From Cohnella sp. AR92 (GTDB taxonomy: Bacteria; Bacillota; Bacilli; Paenibacillales; Paenibacillaceae): a stretch of DNA of 64,000 nt. Both the position numbers and the translations under genes were made by a program. Each line of letters starts with the position of its first letter. The first letter of the stretch is position 1. The stretch lies in assembly GCF_003990975.1 (NCBI RefSeq), contig NZ_RZJR01000004.1, forward strand, positions 144,625-208,624. Direction: 5' to 3'. Positions 26,790 to 35,778 of this stretch are shown here, in pieces. A model generated the notes under the pieces. The model did not search any database. It saw only the letters and a list, made by a program, of their open reading frames with translations, and was not told where the DNA came from.

Positions 26790-27020
26790 ATGATGAAGAA
26801 GCTTACGGCCGTTCCTGCTGCGTACCCGAAGTTCCGTTTCGAACCTCTTCCGACTCCCCTGATCCTGGACGGACACGTTCAGGACGACAATCTGGAGAAG
26901 CTTGGCAAAACCCGGTTCTGGCTCAAAAAAGAGCTGGGGCTGCGAGGAGTCGGAAGCTTCAAAAGCGTATACCTCTGCACCTGCAGCCAGCAAGGCAAGC
27001 TATATGTGAATCGCAAATAA
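26790..27020 (+). CDS. Truncated YrbG/DUF421 protein, C-terminal domain only
   Basis: A 76-residue protein, starting at ATG 26790 eight bases after AGAGGA. The sequence (PTPLILDGHVQDDNLEKLGKTRFWLKKELGLRGVGSFKSVYLCTCSQQGKLYVNRK) matches the cytoplasmic C-terminal domain of DUF421/YetF membrane proteins. Bacillus yrbG, a full DUF421 protein of about 218 residues, lies between yrzE and spoVB, exactly this position. Here the three membrane helices and most of the protein are missing, so this is a reduced or decaying orthologue. Since it retains a ribosome site and clean frame, it may still be expressed. It is convergent with spoVB. Confidence 0.6.
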   Translation: MMKKLTAVPAAYPKFRFEPLPTPLILDGHVQDDNLEKLGKTRFWLKKELGLRGVGSFKSVYLCTCSQQGKLYVNRK

Positions 27021-27035
27021 CCGTTTAAAAGCGTC

Positions 27036-28619
27036 TCATCGGAAAAATCGGCCGACAATCGGTACCCTGGCGGCGTCCAGGCGGTCGATGAGCTTGAGCC
27101 AGATCAGCAGCAGCACATAGACGACGACGGCAGCGAGCGAGGCGGCGGCTAAACGGGCCGCGTCGTTCGCCATTCCGTCCCAGTTCCATATCGCGAGAGC
27201 GCAGGCACCCGTTATGATCATCGCAAGCGCTACCTTAAGGAAGTCGATCGGCATGAGCCGGAAGCCGGTCAGACGGGCGACGCTGAACCAATGAAGCAGC
27301 GTGACCAGAACCATGTTGACTCCCGCCGCGATTATCGCCCCTTGAATGCCGAATTCGGGACGGCTGGCCAATTGAACGATAAGAGTAAGCTTCACGACGG
27401 CTCCGACGAAAGTGTTGACGAGCGCCGTGCCCGGACGGTTGAGCGCTTGAAGCGCAGCCTGGAGCGGCGATTGCATATAGATGAAGACGGCGACGGGAGC
27501 AAGCCACCGCAGCATGCCGGCCATCGAGTCGTCCCCGTACAGCAGAGAGCAGATCGGCCCGGCGAGAAGTCCCATGAGCACGATGAACGGGGCTGCCGTC
27601 ACGACGGCGAGCCGCAACGATTGATGAAGCCGTTTCTGGATACCGGCCCAATCCCCTTGGGCGGCGGCGTCGGACAAGGCGGGAACGAGAGAGACCGCCA
27701 GCGAATAGGTAAGAGCGCCGGGGAGGGTCAGCAGCGGAATGACCATTCCCTGCAAGGATCCATATAGAGAGGTGGCCATCGAGACCGCGATACCGGCCGC
27801 GATCAGGCTTTTGGTCGTCAGGATCGACTCAAGCAGATAAGATAGAGAGCCGATCAGCCGGCTTCCGGTGACGGGAAGGGCAATCCCTAGCATTCTCCGC
27901 GTGATCGAACGCTCCTCCGCGCTGTCTACATCATTATTTTCCGTTTCGGTTGGTGCGGACTCGGCTGGAGATCGCTTCGACCGGACTTCGATTCTCAGCT
28001 GGCGCCATAGAACAAGCAGGCCCGCGAGCTCCCCCATGACCAATCCCGCCATCGCTCCGGCAGCAGCCGCTTGCAGCCCCCAAGGAAGCAGCAGGGAGGT
28101 CAGCAGGAGCGTCAGCACGATGCGTACGATGGTCTCGGTCGTTTGGGAGATCGCAGTGGGAATCATGTTCTGCTTGCCTTGAAAATAGCCTCTCCAGACG
28201 GAGGAGGCCGCGACGAGCGGAAGCGCAGGAATCATGGTGATGAAGGCCGTTCCGACGCGCGGGTCGGTCATGATCGTCGTCGAGATCCAATCGGACAAGG
28301 CCAGGCAAGCGGTAGCCGCGGCGAGACTGGTCGCCAGCGCCAGCCCCATGGCGGTTCGCAGAATTCGCCCGATCAGCTTCGATTTGCCTCTGGAATCGGC
28401 TTCGGCGACAAGCTTGGCAACGGCAAGAGGGAGTCCGCCGGTAATGATCGTAAGAATGACGATCATGAAGGGGTAGACGAGCTGAATGAGCCCTACCCCT
28501 TCCGCTCCGATAATGCGGGGAAGCGCGATGCGCGGAACGAAGCCGAGCAGCCGATTCACGAGACCGGCCGCCAGCAGGATCATGGCCCCTTGAATAAACG
28601 TTTGCTTGCGTTTGGACAT
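27036..28619 (-). CDS. spoVB: SpoVB, stage V sporulation lipid flippase-like protein
   Basis: SpoVB belongs to the MOP/MVF flippase family and is needed for spore cortex synthesis, probably moving lipid-linked precursors. The 527-residue protein starts at ATG 28619 with AAGAAGGGG before it; a longer open frame upstream is not coding. It begins MSKRKQTFIQGAMILLAAGLVNRLLGFVPRIALPRIIGAEGVGL, the family hallmark, and has about fourteen membrane helices. A charged loop (residues about 215-250, RSKRSPAESAPTETENNDVD) lies between the two halves. Its place beside yrbG and comN matches Bacillus. Confidence 0.92.
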   Translation of the reverse strand: MSKRKQTFIQGAMILLAAGLVNRLLGFVPRIALPRIIGAEGVGLIQLVYPFMIVILTIITGGLPLAVAKLVAEADSRGKSKLIGRILRTAMGLALATSLAAATACLALSDWISTTIMTDPRVGTAFITMIPALPLVAASSVWRGYFQGKQNMIPTAISQTTETIVRIVLTLLLTSLLLPWGLQAAAAGAMAGLVMGELAGLLVLWRQLRIEVRSKRSPAESAPTETENNDVDSAEERSITRRMLGIALPVTGSRLIGSLSYLLESILTTKSLIAAGIAVSMATSLYGSLQGMVIPLLTLPGALTYSLAVSLVPALSDAAAQGDWAGIQKRLHQSLRLAVVTAAPFIVLMGLLAGPICSLLYGDDSMAGMLRWLAPVAVFIYMQSPLQAALQALNRPGTALVNTFVGAVVKLTLIVQLASRPEFGIQGAIIAAGVNMVLVTLLHWFSVARLTGFRLMPIDFLKVALAMIITGACALAIWNWDGMANDAARLAAASLAAVVVYVLLLIWLKLIDRLDAARVPIVGRFFR

Positions 28620-28799
28620 GGCAACCCCTTCTTCTCGTCCAGGTAGGTAATAGTACATGCTTATGCTCCCTCGGCGCCGCTTGATGACAGGAGTTGTCCG
28701 ATTAAGATTCGTCTCGAAGGAGGAATTCGCGACGGGGACATCGAAGTTAGGGTATGACGATGTTGGAGGGGTCATGGAAGATGCGAGGAGGGCAAAGGC

Positions 28800-29078
28800 A
28801 TGAAGGATGGGGAAGAAGGGACAGGGGCCGCCGACATTCTGAACGAGGCGGAACGCAATCAGATGTTCGAGCAGCTCTGCCGGGACAAGGCGGAAGAGTT
28901 CAAGATGCTCGGGTACGATCAGGTGACGGGCCAGGATATCTGGGAATGCGTCAGTGACAAATATTACAAGACGGGCACTCCGCCGCTGCATGCCGTCGTT
29001 AACGATATCATGTCGCTTAAGGTGAATCAGTATATGAATTTCATTACTCTCAGCTTATATCGCGGAGAAAAGCGGTAG
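28800..29078 (+). CDS. comN: ComN, post-transcriptional regulator
   Basis: A 92-residue ComN/YrzD-type protein. In Bacillus subtilis ComN promotes accumulation of comE competence mRNA. The pattern includes FEQLCRDKAEEFKMLGYDQVTGQDIWECVSDKYYKTGTPPLHAVVNDIMSLKVNQYMNFITLSLYR, which is the conserved body. It is divergent from spoVB and upstream of secD, as in Bacillus. AGGAGGGCAAAGGC stands before the ATG. A perfect terminator follows. Confidence 0.8.
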   Translation: MKDGEEGTGAADILNEAERNQMFEQLCRDKAEEFKMLGYDQVTGQDIWECVSDKYYKTGTPPLHAVVNDIMSLKVNQYMNFITLSLYRGEKR

Positions 29079-29104
29079 AGAGGATCATAATCGCAGGACA
29101 AAAG

Positions 29105-29145
29105 AAAGGCAGCCGGGCGGGTTCGACGCCGGGCTGCCTTTGCTT
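29105..29145 (+). terminator. Rho-independent terminator of comN
   Basis: AAAGGCAGCC at 29105-29114 pairs perfectly with GGCTGCCTTT at 29132-29141, followed by GCTTTTG. Confidence 0.85.
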
Positions 29146-29174
29146 TTGGAAGAGACTGCCCTGTTTTCGACAAA

Positions 29175-29204
29175 TTGACTTCCTTTTTGGCCCGTAGGTA
29201 TAAT
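29175..29204 (+). promoter_or_regulatory. Sigma-A-type promoter of secD-secF
   Basis: TTGACT at 29175-29180 and TATAAT at 29199-29204 are separated by 18 bases. It lies between the comN terminator and secD. Confidence 0.75.
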
Positions 29205-29241
29205 AGGAACATTGAGAACTGAAAGGGGATCGCAACGCATA

Positions 29242-30492
29242 ATGAAACGACTGCTCACCTTCGTGTTTGTCGTCGTAGTAGCGTTCGGGGCAATCGCATG
29301 GACAAGCCCTCACCTGCTCGATCAAACAAAGCTAGGTCTAGACCTGAAAGGCGGATTCGAGATTCTGTACGAAGCGCAACCGCTTAATGAAGGCGGTACC
29401 GTAACCAAGGAATCTCTCAAAGAAACCGCGAAGAGCTTGGAGAAACGCGCGAACAAGACCGGCGTTGCCGAGCCCGAAGTGACAACGGAAGGGAGCAACC
29501 GGATTCGCGTCAAGATCGCGGGAGTATCGAACGAACAAGAAATCCGCGACAAGATGAAGAAACCGGCCGAACTGGAATTCCGCAGCGCCAGCGGCTGCGC
29601 GGCCGATGCGGGATACTGCAAGGTCGAACTGGTCGGCAGCGACTTCGTGGAAGGCGCGGCTAAGGTCGAATACAACTCTCTGAACGAACCGCTGATTGCG
29701 ATTCAAGTCAAAGACAAAGCCAAGTTCGCCGAGATCTCGACCCGGCTCGTCGGCAAGAACCTGGCGATCTTCCTGGATGACGACATGCTGTCCGATCCGG
29801 TCGTTCAACAGCCGTTGACGGACGGCAACGCGACGATCTCCGGCCAACGCACGATCGCGGAAGCCAAGGATCTTGCGGATACCATCAATCTGGGAGCCCT
29901 TCCCCTCAGCTTGACCGAGAAGTACACGCAGAGCGTGGGAGCGACGCTGGGACAGAAGTCTCTTGAGGATACGGCTCTGGCCGGCATTGTCGCTTCTATC
30001 GTTATTCTTCTGTTTATGCTTATTTTCTATCGTCTTCCCGGCTTCATCGCCTGCATCTGTCTGCTCGTCTTCGTCTGGGTGCTGCTCGCCGTCTTCTGGA
30101 TGATGAACGCGACCTTGACGCTTCCGGGCATCGCGGCGTTCGTTCTCGGCATCGGGATCGCGGTGGATACCAATATCATTACGGCCGAACGGATCAAAGA
30201 CGAGATTCGCAACGGCAAGAGCATCGCTTCGTCCCTTCGTTCGGGCAACAAGAACAGCTTCCGGACCGTTATCGACGCCCACATCACGAACATCATCGTC
30301 GGCGCCGTGCTTTACTTTATCGGGCAAGGCACCGTTCGCGGCTTCGCCGTCGTTCACTTGTCCAGCATTATCATCAACATCGCGACGAACCTCTTCCTGG
30401 CTCGCTTCCTGCTGCTGCTTGTCGTGAAGAGCGGACGTTTCAACAAACCGTCTTATTATGGCGTAAAGGAGAGTGAAATCCGTGCGCTATAA
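29242..30492 (+). CDS. secD: SecD, protein translocase subunit
   Basis: SecD works with SecF to use proton motive force to finish protein export through SecYEG. The 416-residue protein starts at ATG 29242 after AAGGGGATCG. It has an N-terminal membrane helix, the LGLDLKGGFEILYEA signature, a periplasmic-type P1 domain, the IANPVVQQP-like segment (SDPVVQQPLTDGNATISGQ), and five C-terminal helices including GIGIAVDTNIITAERIKDEI, which carries the conserved Asp. It is separate from secF, as in Paenibacillus; Bacillus subtilis has a fused SecDF. It overlaps secF by about 11 bases. Confidence 0.95.
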   Translation: MKRLLTFVFVVVVAFGAIAWTSPHLLDQTKLGLDLKGGFEILYEAQPLNEGGTVTKESLKETAKSLEKRANKTGVAEPEVTTEGSNRIRVKIAGVSNEQEIRDKMKKPAELEFRSASGCAADAGYCKVELVGSDFVEGAAKVEYNSLNEPLIAIQVKDKAKFAEISTRLVGKNLAIFLDDDMLSDPVVQQPLTDGNATISGQRTIAEAKDLADTINLGALPLSLTEKYTQSVGATLGQKSLEDTALAGIVASIVILLFMLIFYRLPGFIACICLLVFVWVLLAVFWMMNATLTLPGIAAFVLGIGIAVDTNIITAERIKDEIRNGKSIASSLRSGNKNSFRTVIDAHITNIIVGAVLYFIGQGTVRGFAVVHLSSIIINIATNLFLARFLLLLVVKSGRFNKPSYYGVKESEIRAL

Positions 30493-31390
30493 GTTCAGCA
30501 ACCTCAACTTCGTCAAGATCGCCCGGCCGGTGTTTATCTCCGCGATCGTGCTTGTTCTCGCCGGAATCGTCTCGCTGTCCATCTTCGGATTGAATTACGG
30601 AATCGACTTCAAGTCCGGTTCCTCCGTCGATATCTCGGTAAGCAAGAACGTGGAGAAGGCGCAGGTCGAACCGTTCCTGAACTCCGAGGAATTCGGCAAG
30701 TACACCTTTACCTCGGGCGAATCCCGCATCTCGATCCGTTTCGAGGAAGCGTTGACGGATGTCCAGCAGAAGAAGCTCGAGTCCGACTTTAAGGAGAAGT
30801 TCGATGCGAAAGCATCGTTCGAGGTTAATATCGTTGACGTAGACATCGCGAAGGAACAGGAATGGAACGCCTTAAAAGGCATTCTGATCGCTTGTATCGG
30901 CATCGTCATCTACGTGGCGATCCGTTTCGAATGGCGCTTCGCGATCTCCGCGGTCGCATCGCTGATCTTCGTGGCCTTCATGGTCATCACGATCTTCTCG
31001 ATCTTCCGTCTCGAGGTCAACCTGCCGTTCATTCTGGCGATTCTGACCATTATCGGGTACTCGATCAACGATACGGTCGTCATCTTCGACCGGATTCGCG
31101 AGAATCTGCGCTTCGCTAAGCTGAAGACGGATTCGGACCTGACCGATGTCGTCAACAAGAGCATATCCCAGACTCTGACGCGTTCGATCAATACGGTCGT
31201 TACGGTCGCGTTCGCGGCTGTTTGCTTGTTCGTGTTCGGCAGCGAATCGATCAAGATGTTCTCGCTCGCGATGATTCTGGGCCTCCTGATCGGCGCGGCA
31301 TCTTCGATCTTCATCGCTAGCCCGCTGTGGCATCTGCTGCGCCGCAAGGCGAAGCCTCATCAGAAGGCGAAGCCTCAGAGCGCTTCTTAA
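30482..31390 (+). CDS. secF: SecF, protein translocase subunit
   Basis: SecF pairs with SecD in the translocon. I chose GTG 30482, ten bases after AAAGGAG, rather than the GTG nine bases earlier, which lies too close to the ribosome site. The 302-residue protein starts MRYKFSNLNFVKIARPVF and includes GLNYGIDFKSGSSVDI, the VAIRFEWRFAISAVASL segment, and TIIGYSINDTVVIFDRIREN with the family Asp-Arg pair, then TRSINTVVTVAFAAV. The tail is basic. It is translationally coupled to secD. Confidence 0.94.
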   Translation: MRYKFSNLNFVKIARPVFISAIVLVLAGIVSLSIFGLNYGIDFKSGSSVDISVSKNVEKAQVEPFLNSEEFGKYTFTSGESRISIRFEEALTDVQQKKLESDFKEKFDAKASFEVNIVDVDIAKEQEWNALKGILIACIGIVIYVAIRFEWRFAISAVASLIFVAFMVITIFSIFRLEVNLPFILAILTIIGYSINDTVVIFDRIRENLRFAKLKTDSDLTDVVNKSISQTLTRSINTVVTVAFAAVCLFVFGSESIKMFSLAMILGLLIGAASSIFIASPLWHLLRRKAKPHQKAKPQSAS

Positions 31391-31432
31391 GCAAGCGAAT
31401 ATCTTAATAGCAAGATCAAGGGAGGGCTCGAT

Positions 31433-32377
31433 ATGTCTCAAAGGCGGTTCGCTGGCGCGGAGCATGGAGCTGGAATGTCCGCATTAGGGCTGCTTGGGCT
31501 CTCCATTCTCAAAGGCGGAGTCGGATGGCTGACGGGCAGCCGGGCGCTGCTCGCGGATGCCTGCCATTCGGCTGCGGATACGGCGGCGGCAACGACGACG
31601 TATCTGGAGATGAGAAGAGTCGGCCATGCTCCTAGGACTCACCTGGATAAGCAGAAGCTCCCCGCGGAAGCCGTCGTCGGAATCGTATTCTCGGCGCTGC
31701 TGTTCGTCGGAGGAATCGAGATCGCCATCTCTTCGATTCGCAAGATGGCGAGAGGCGTTGACGAAGCGCCCGGATGGAGCGCCGTCGCGGTCATCGTGTT
31801 CGGGATCTTCGTTCGCGAAGGGCTGATTCGCTATCGCAGAAGATACGAATCCCGGCTGGGCATGAGGCCGGACTCCGTTCGGGGAGAGAGCCGCTCGGAT
31901 ATTTTCGCCTCTCTCACCGCCCTTGTCGGATCGGTAGGGGCGATGACCGGCGAGCTGTTCGACATCCCGTCGCTGTACTTCCTCGATCCGGCAGCGGGCA
32001 TCGTCATCGGCGTCTTCGTCATGAAGTCGGGCTATCAGCTCGTTCAAGGGGTTATCCGTTCCGTGGACGACAGCTCCCTCGACGAGGTTGACGTCCAGTC
32101 GCTGCTCGAAGCGGTTCAAAGGGTGGACGGCGTCGTCGCCGTCGAAGGATTGAGGGCAAGAGAGCTGGGCCATTACGTCATCGTCGACCTGACGATTCGG
32201 GTGAACCCGAGAATCACCGTGTTCGAAGGGCAGGATATCGCGCTTCGAGTCCGGAGGCAGTTGACCAAGAGGTTCCTCCACGTGACGGATGCGAACGTTC
32301 AGGTTCAGCCTTTCGACCCCGGCTATCCGTACAAGTCCAATCATCAAGAAGAAGAGCTTGGAGCCTTCGTCCAATAA
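31433..32377 (+). CDS. Cation diffusion facilitator family transporter
   Basis: A 314-residue CDF transporter, which exchanges divalent metal (zinc, manganese or iron) for protons. The first metal motif ADACHSAADT is present in the second helix. In the fifth helix the usual HxxxD motif reads GESRSDIFASL, with Glu in place of the His, which may alter metal choice. The cytoplasmic C-terminal domain (VQSLLEAVQRVDGVVAVEGLRARELGHYVIVDLTIRVNPRITV) is typical. GGGAGG precedes the ATG. It lies between secF and recJ, where B. subtilis has no CDF gene as far as I recall. Confidence 0.85.
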   Translation: MSQRRFAGAEHGAGMSALGLLGLSILKGGVGWLTGSRALLADACHSAADTAAATTTYLEMRRVGHAPRTHLDKQKLPAEAVVGIVFSALLFVGGIEIAISSIRKMARGVDEAPGWSAVAVIVFGIFVREGLIRYRRRYESRLGMRPDSVRGESRSDIFASLTALVGSVGAMTGELFDIPSLYFLDPAAGIVIGVFVMKSGYQLVQGVIRSVDDSSLDEVDVQSLLEAVQRVDGVVAVEGLRARELGHYVIVDLTIRVNPRITVFEGQDIALRVRRQLTKRFLHVTDANVQVQPFDPGYPYKSNHQEEELGAFVQ

Positions 32378-32515
32378 TAGGCAAGCAGGCAGCTCCGCCG
32401 AATTGCGGCAGCTTCGCAGGGAATCGTCATCCAACCTTCGGAGCGCTCTACTCGGCGGAGTTGATCTGTTTATGCCGCCCATAAAGCTAGGATAAATAGA
32501 AAGGTGGATACCGGC

Positions 32516-34951
32516 ATGAGAAGATCTTATCGTTGGCTGCTTCGAGAAACGGACGAACGCGAGACTGAAGCGCTCGTTCGGGAGTTGAAGCTGCCGCCGA
32601 TGGTTGCCAGGCTGCTCGTATCCAGAGGTTATCGAACGCCGGGAGAGGCGAGAGCGCTGCTCAGCTCCGAAGCGGAGTCTTTCCATGATCCTTTTCGGAT
32701 GAAGGGCATGCAAGCGGCAACGGAGCGAATACATAAAGCGCTGCGGGACCGCGAGAAAATCAGGGTATACGGGGATTACGACGCGGACGGGGTCACATCC
32801 ACGGCGCTCATGACCCGGCTCCTGATGCGCCTGGGAGCAAGCTTCGATACTTATATTCCCCATCGGAGCCTGGAAGGCTACGGCTTGAACCTGAAGGCGG
32901 TCGATCTGGCCGCGGAGGCCGGCATTGGGCTGATCATTACGGTCGACAATGGTATCAGCGCATCGGAGCAGATCGCTTACGCTCGCGAGAGAGGCATCGA
33001 CGTGGTGGTGACCGACCACCACGAGCCGCCGGAGAAGCTGCCGGAAGCGGCGATCGCTCTGGTGAATCCGAAGCAGGAGGATTGTCCGTATCCGTTCAAG
33101 GGGCTGTCGGGAGCGGGGGTGGCCTTCAAGCTGGCTCACGCCATGCTCGGCACGATCGAGCCCGCATATGCGGACGTGGCGGCGATCGGAACGGTGGCCG
33201 ATCTTATGCCTCTTACGGGAGAGAACCGCGCTATCGTGAAGCTAGGCCTGAGCCGTATGGTCAGCGATCCCGCGCCCGGGATTCGCGCGCTCGCCGAAGC
33301 GAGCGGAACGGATTATACGAAGCTGACGAGCGGCAGAATCGGGTTCGGCTTAGCCCCCCGGCTGAACGCAGGCGGAAGGCTGGAGCGGGCGGATGGAGCG
33401 GTTCGGCTGCTCGTGACCGAGGACGAGGAAGAAGCGAGAATGCTCAGCCTCAAGCTGGATGAATTGAACAAGGAGCGACAACAGCTTGTCGAGGATACGG
33501 TGGTGCAAGCCGAAGAGCTGTGGCAGGCGAAGATCGCGGAGCATGAAGGCCGGATGCCGGAAGCTATCGTGCTTGCCGGGGACGGCTGGAACGCGGGGAT
33601 CGCGGGCCTTGTCGCCTCCAAGCTGGTGGAACGCTACTACCGGCCCGTGATTATTCTCGCCCACGATCCCGCCACCGGCAAGTGCAAAGGCTCCGCGCGC
33701 TCGATCGAAGGCTTCAACCTCTACGACGCGCTGACCGAATGCTCGGACCTGATGGATCATTTCGGGGGACATGAGGCGGCGGCCGGGATGACTCTTCCCT
33801 ATTCGAACGTGCCGGAGCTCGGCGAACGGTTATCCGAGCTGGCGAAGGAGAGAATATCGGCGGAGGATTGGATTCCGAGCAAGAAGGCCGACCTGGTCTG
33901 CTCGATGAACGAACTGACCTTGGAAGCGGCCGATCAGCTGAACCAGCTGGAGCCGTTCGGCAACGGCAATCCGACTCCCCGCATCGTCATAAGAGGCGTC
34001 TCCATAGCCGAGAGCAAGACCCTGGGGAAGGAAGGCACCCATGTTCGCTTCGTCGCGGTGTCCCAGGGGCGGCGGCTGGAGACGGTCGGCTTCGGCATGG
34101 CGGATTCCCTTGAACTGTTCCGGTCGGGAGCCGAGCTGGACCTTCTAGGGGAGTTATCGGTGAACGAATGGAACGGCAGCCGGAGAGTGCAGTTCATGCT
34201 GCAGGACTTCAAGAAGAATCAACCTTCGGTCCGGGATTGCCGGCAAGAGAAGCTTGGGGATTCCGTGGCCGTTCGGCTTGCCGAAGAAGGACGGAAGGCG
34301 CTGTTTCTTTATTCCTCCGCCGCGGGAAGAATCGGCCTCGAGAATCTGGACGGCATATCCCCGGCCGGAATCAATGCCGCGGTCTACTCGGCTCTGGGCG
34401 ATCGGGAAGATTCGGCGATATGGGAAAGGCTTGAGGCTTCCGCGTCCGCATCCTCGAACGCGGGCGCGGAAGAAGGATGGACGCTTGTGCTGGCAGGACT
34501 GCCTAGAACGACGGAAGAAGCGGAAGCGCTGCGGGCAGCGGTTGCGCGGAATTCCGACAAACTCGAGGAGATCCGCATCTATTTGGCGGAATCGGATCGC
34601 AGCTCCGAGAGGAAGCGATCTTTTCCCGACCGTACGCAATTCGGCAAGGTGTATACGATGTTCCGCAAGCAAGAGCGGTGGATCGACGCTCCCGACGGCT
34701 TCCTCAGGAAAGTATCGGAAGCTTCGGGCTGGCCGCTGGCGACGGTGCGCATGATGCAGGAAGTATTCCTCGAGCTTGGCTTCTTGACGGCGAACCGCTC
34801 CAACATCGATTGCGTGGCCTCGCCGCCGAAGCGCGAGCTGGATCGATCCGAGCGCTACCGCAAAGCCAAGGAACAGGCGGAGCTGTCGGAGCTAGCCGAG
34901 CTTCCGCTTCAACAATTCAAGAAATGGCTCTTCAAGCAAGGGGAAGGCTGA
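32516..34951 (+). CDS. recJ: RecJ, single-strand DNA exonuclease
   Basis: RecJ degrades single-stranded DNA 5' to 3' in recombination and mismatch repair. The 811-residue protein starts at ATG 32516, eight bases after AAAGGTGG. The DHH phosphoesterase motifs are VYGDYDADGVTSTAL (about 85-99) and VVVTDHHEPPE (about 163-173), followed by the AIGTVADLMPL and GFGLAPRLNAGGRL segments, a DHHA1 domain (GWNAGIAGLVASKLVERYYRPVIIL and GFNLYDALTECSDLMDHFGGHEAAAGM) and an OB-fold. The long C-terminal domain (about residues 560-811) is the extension typical of Bacillales RecJ. Confidence 0.94.
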   Translation: MRRSYRWLLRETDERETEALVRELKLPPMVARLLVSRGYRTPGEARALLSSEAESFHDPFRMKGMQAATERIHKALRDREKIRVYGDYDADGVTSTALMTRLLMRLGASFDTYIPHRSLEGYGLNLKAVDLAAEAGIGLIITVDNGISASEQIAYARERGIDVVVTDHHEPPEKLPEAAIALVNPKQEDCPYPFKGLSGAGVAFKLAHAMLGTIEPAYADVAAIGTVADLMPLTGENRAIVKLGLSRMVSDPAPGIRALAEASGTDYTKLTSGRIGFGLAPRLNAGGRLERADGAVRLLVTEDEEEARMLSLKLDELNKERQQLVEDTVVQAEELWQAKIAEHEGRMPEAIVLAGDGWNAGIAGLVASKLVERYYRPVIILAHDPATGKCKGSARSIEGFNLYDALTECSDLMDHFGGHEAAAGMTLPYSNVPELGERLSELAKERISAEDWIPSKKADLVCSMNELTLEAADQLNQLEPFGNGNPTPRIVIRGVSIAESKTLGKEGTHVRFVAVSQGRRLETVGFGMADSLELFRSGAELDLLGELSVNEWNGSRRVQFMLQDFKKNQPSVRDCRQEKLGDSVAVRLAEEGRKALFLYSSAAGRIGLENLDGISPAGINAAVYSALGDREDSAIWERLEASASASSNAGAEEGWTLVLAGLPRTTEEAEALRAAVARNSDKLEEIRIYLAESDRSSERKRSFPDRTQFGKVYTMFRKQERWIDAPDGFLRKVSEASGWPLATVRMMQEVFLELGFLTANRSNIDCVASPPKRELDRSERYRKAKEQAELSELAELPLQQFKKWLFKQGEG

Positions 34952-34976
34952 CGGACGTGCCAAGATTAAGCAGTCA

Positions 34977-35005
34977 TAGCCAGCCACCCTTCCGAAGTGT
35001 ATAAT
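34977..35005 (+). promoter_or_regulatory. Probable apt promoter
   Basis: TATAAT at 35000-35005 with TAGCCA 17 bases upstream. It excludes the GTG at 34997 as the apt start. Confidence 0.5.
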
Positions 35006-35044
35006 TCTATTCGTGATCAGTACCGGAAAGGGGTATTCAGAAGG

Positions 35045-35557
35045 ATGGATTTCAAGGATTACATTCGAGTGATTCCCGACTTCCCGCAACCGGGAATTCG
35101 TTTTAAAGACATTACGACTTTGCTGAAGGACGGCAAAGCTTACCAGGCGGCAATCGACGCGATGAAGGAGCTGGTCTCCGATCTTAAGATCGACGTGGTC
35201 GCCGGACCCGAGGCTCGAGGCTTCGTCGTCGGCGCTCCGCTTGCGCTTGCGCTTGGCGTCGGCTTCGTGCCGATTCGCAAGAGCGGCAAGCTGCCTTACG
35301 AGACGGTAGAAGCTTCTTACGATCTCGAGTACGGCAAAGACAAGCTTGCCGTCCATAAAGACGCCATTACGCCGGGACAGCGGGTGCTGATCGCGGACGA
35401 TCTTCTCGCTACGGGCGGAACGATCGCCACGGCAACTCAATTGATCCGCCAGCTCGGCGGGGAGATCTCGGGCGCCGCGTTCCTGATCGAGCTGAGCTAC
35501 TTGGACGGCCGCGACAAGCTGGCCGGCATCGAGACCCGCTCGCTCATTCAATATTGA
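35045..35557 (+). CDS. apt: Apt, adenine phosphoribosyltransferase
   Basis: Apt salvages adenine to AMP with PRPP. The 170-residue protein begins [27 protein letters not shown], contains [32 protein letters not shown], and has the PRPP-binding loop [18 protein letters not shown] placed the start at ATG 35045, since the upstream GTG falls inside the promoter. It lies between recJ and relA as in Bacillus, except that an exporter/two-component block now separates it from relA. Confidence 0.95.
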   Translation: MDFKDYIRVIPDFPQPGIRFKDITTLLKDGKAYQAAIDAMKELVSDLKIDVVAGPEARGFVVGAPLALALGVGFVPIRKSGKLPYETVEASYDLEYGKDKLAVHKDAITPGQRVLIADDLLATGGTIATATQLIRQLGGEISGAAFLIELSYLDGRDKLAGIETRSLIQY

Positions 35558-35580
35558 TGGTTTGATCCTGCATGCAAGAG

Positions 35581-35628
35581 GGCTGTCTTCTTGGTACACG
35601 AATTCGTGGCCATGAAGACAGCCTTTTT
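35581..35628 (+). terminator. Rho-independent terminator of apt
   Basis: GGCTGTCTTC at 35581-35590 pairs perfectly with GAAGACAGCC at 35614-35623, followed by TTTTTGC. The loop contains its own CACGAATTCGTG palindrome. Confidence 0.9.
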
Positions 35629-35778
35629 GCATTTTCGGCCGCAGCAGTCCGTGACAGAAAAGGAGATTCGTTTTCATCCTAGATTAAGGTCGAGTTCATC
35701 ATCCGTTCATTTACGAGTGCTAGTATTCAGTTAATATTTGCTACATAGAAGGATCCGATATTGGGAGGCTCTCGCAGA

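Noticed and set aside
26631..26993. 120-codon minus-strand frame opposite the yrbG remnant
   Set aside because: The plus-strand frame has clear DUF421 similarity and a ribosome site.
31484..33139. 551-codon minus-strand frame across the CDF and recJ genes
   Set aside because: It spans two well-supported plus-strand genes and their gap; a product of high-GC codon bias.
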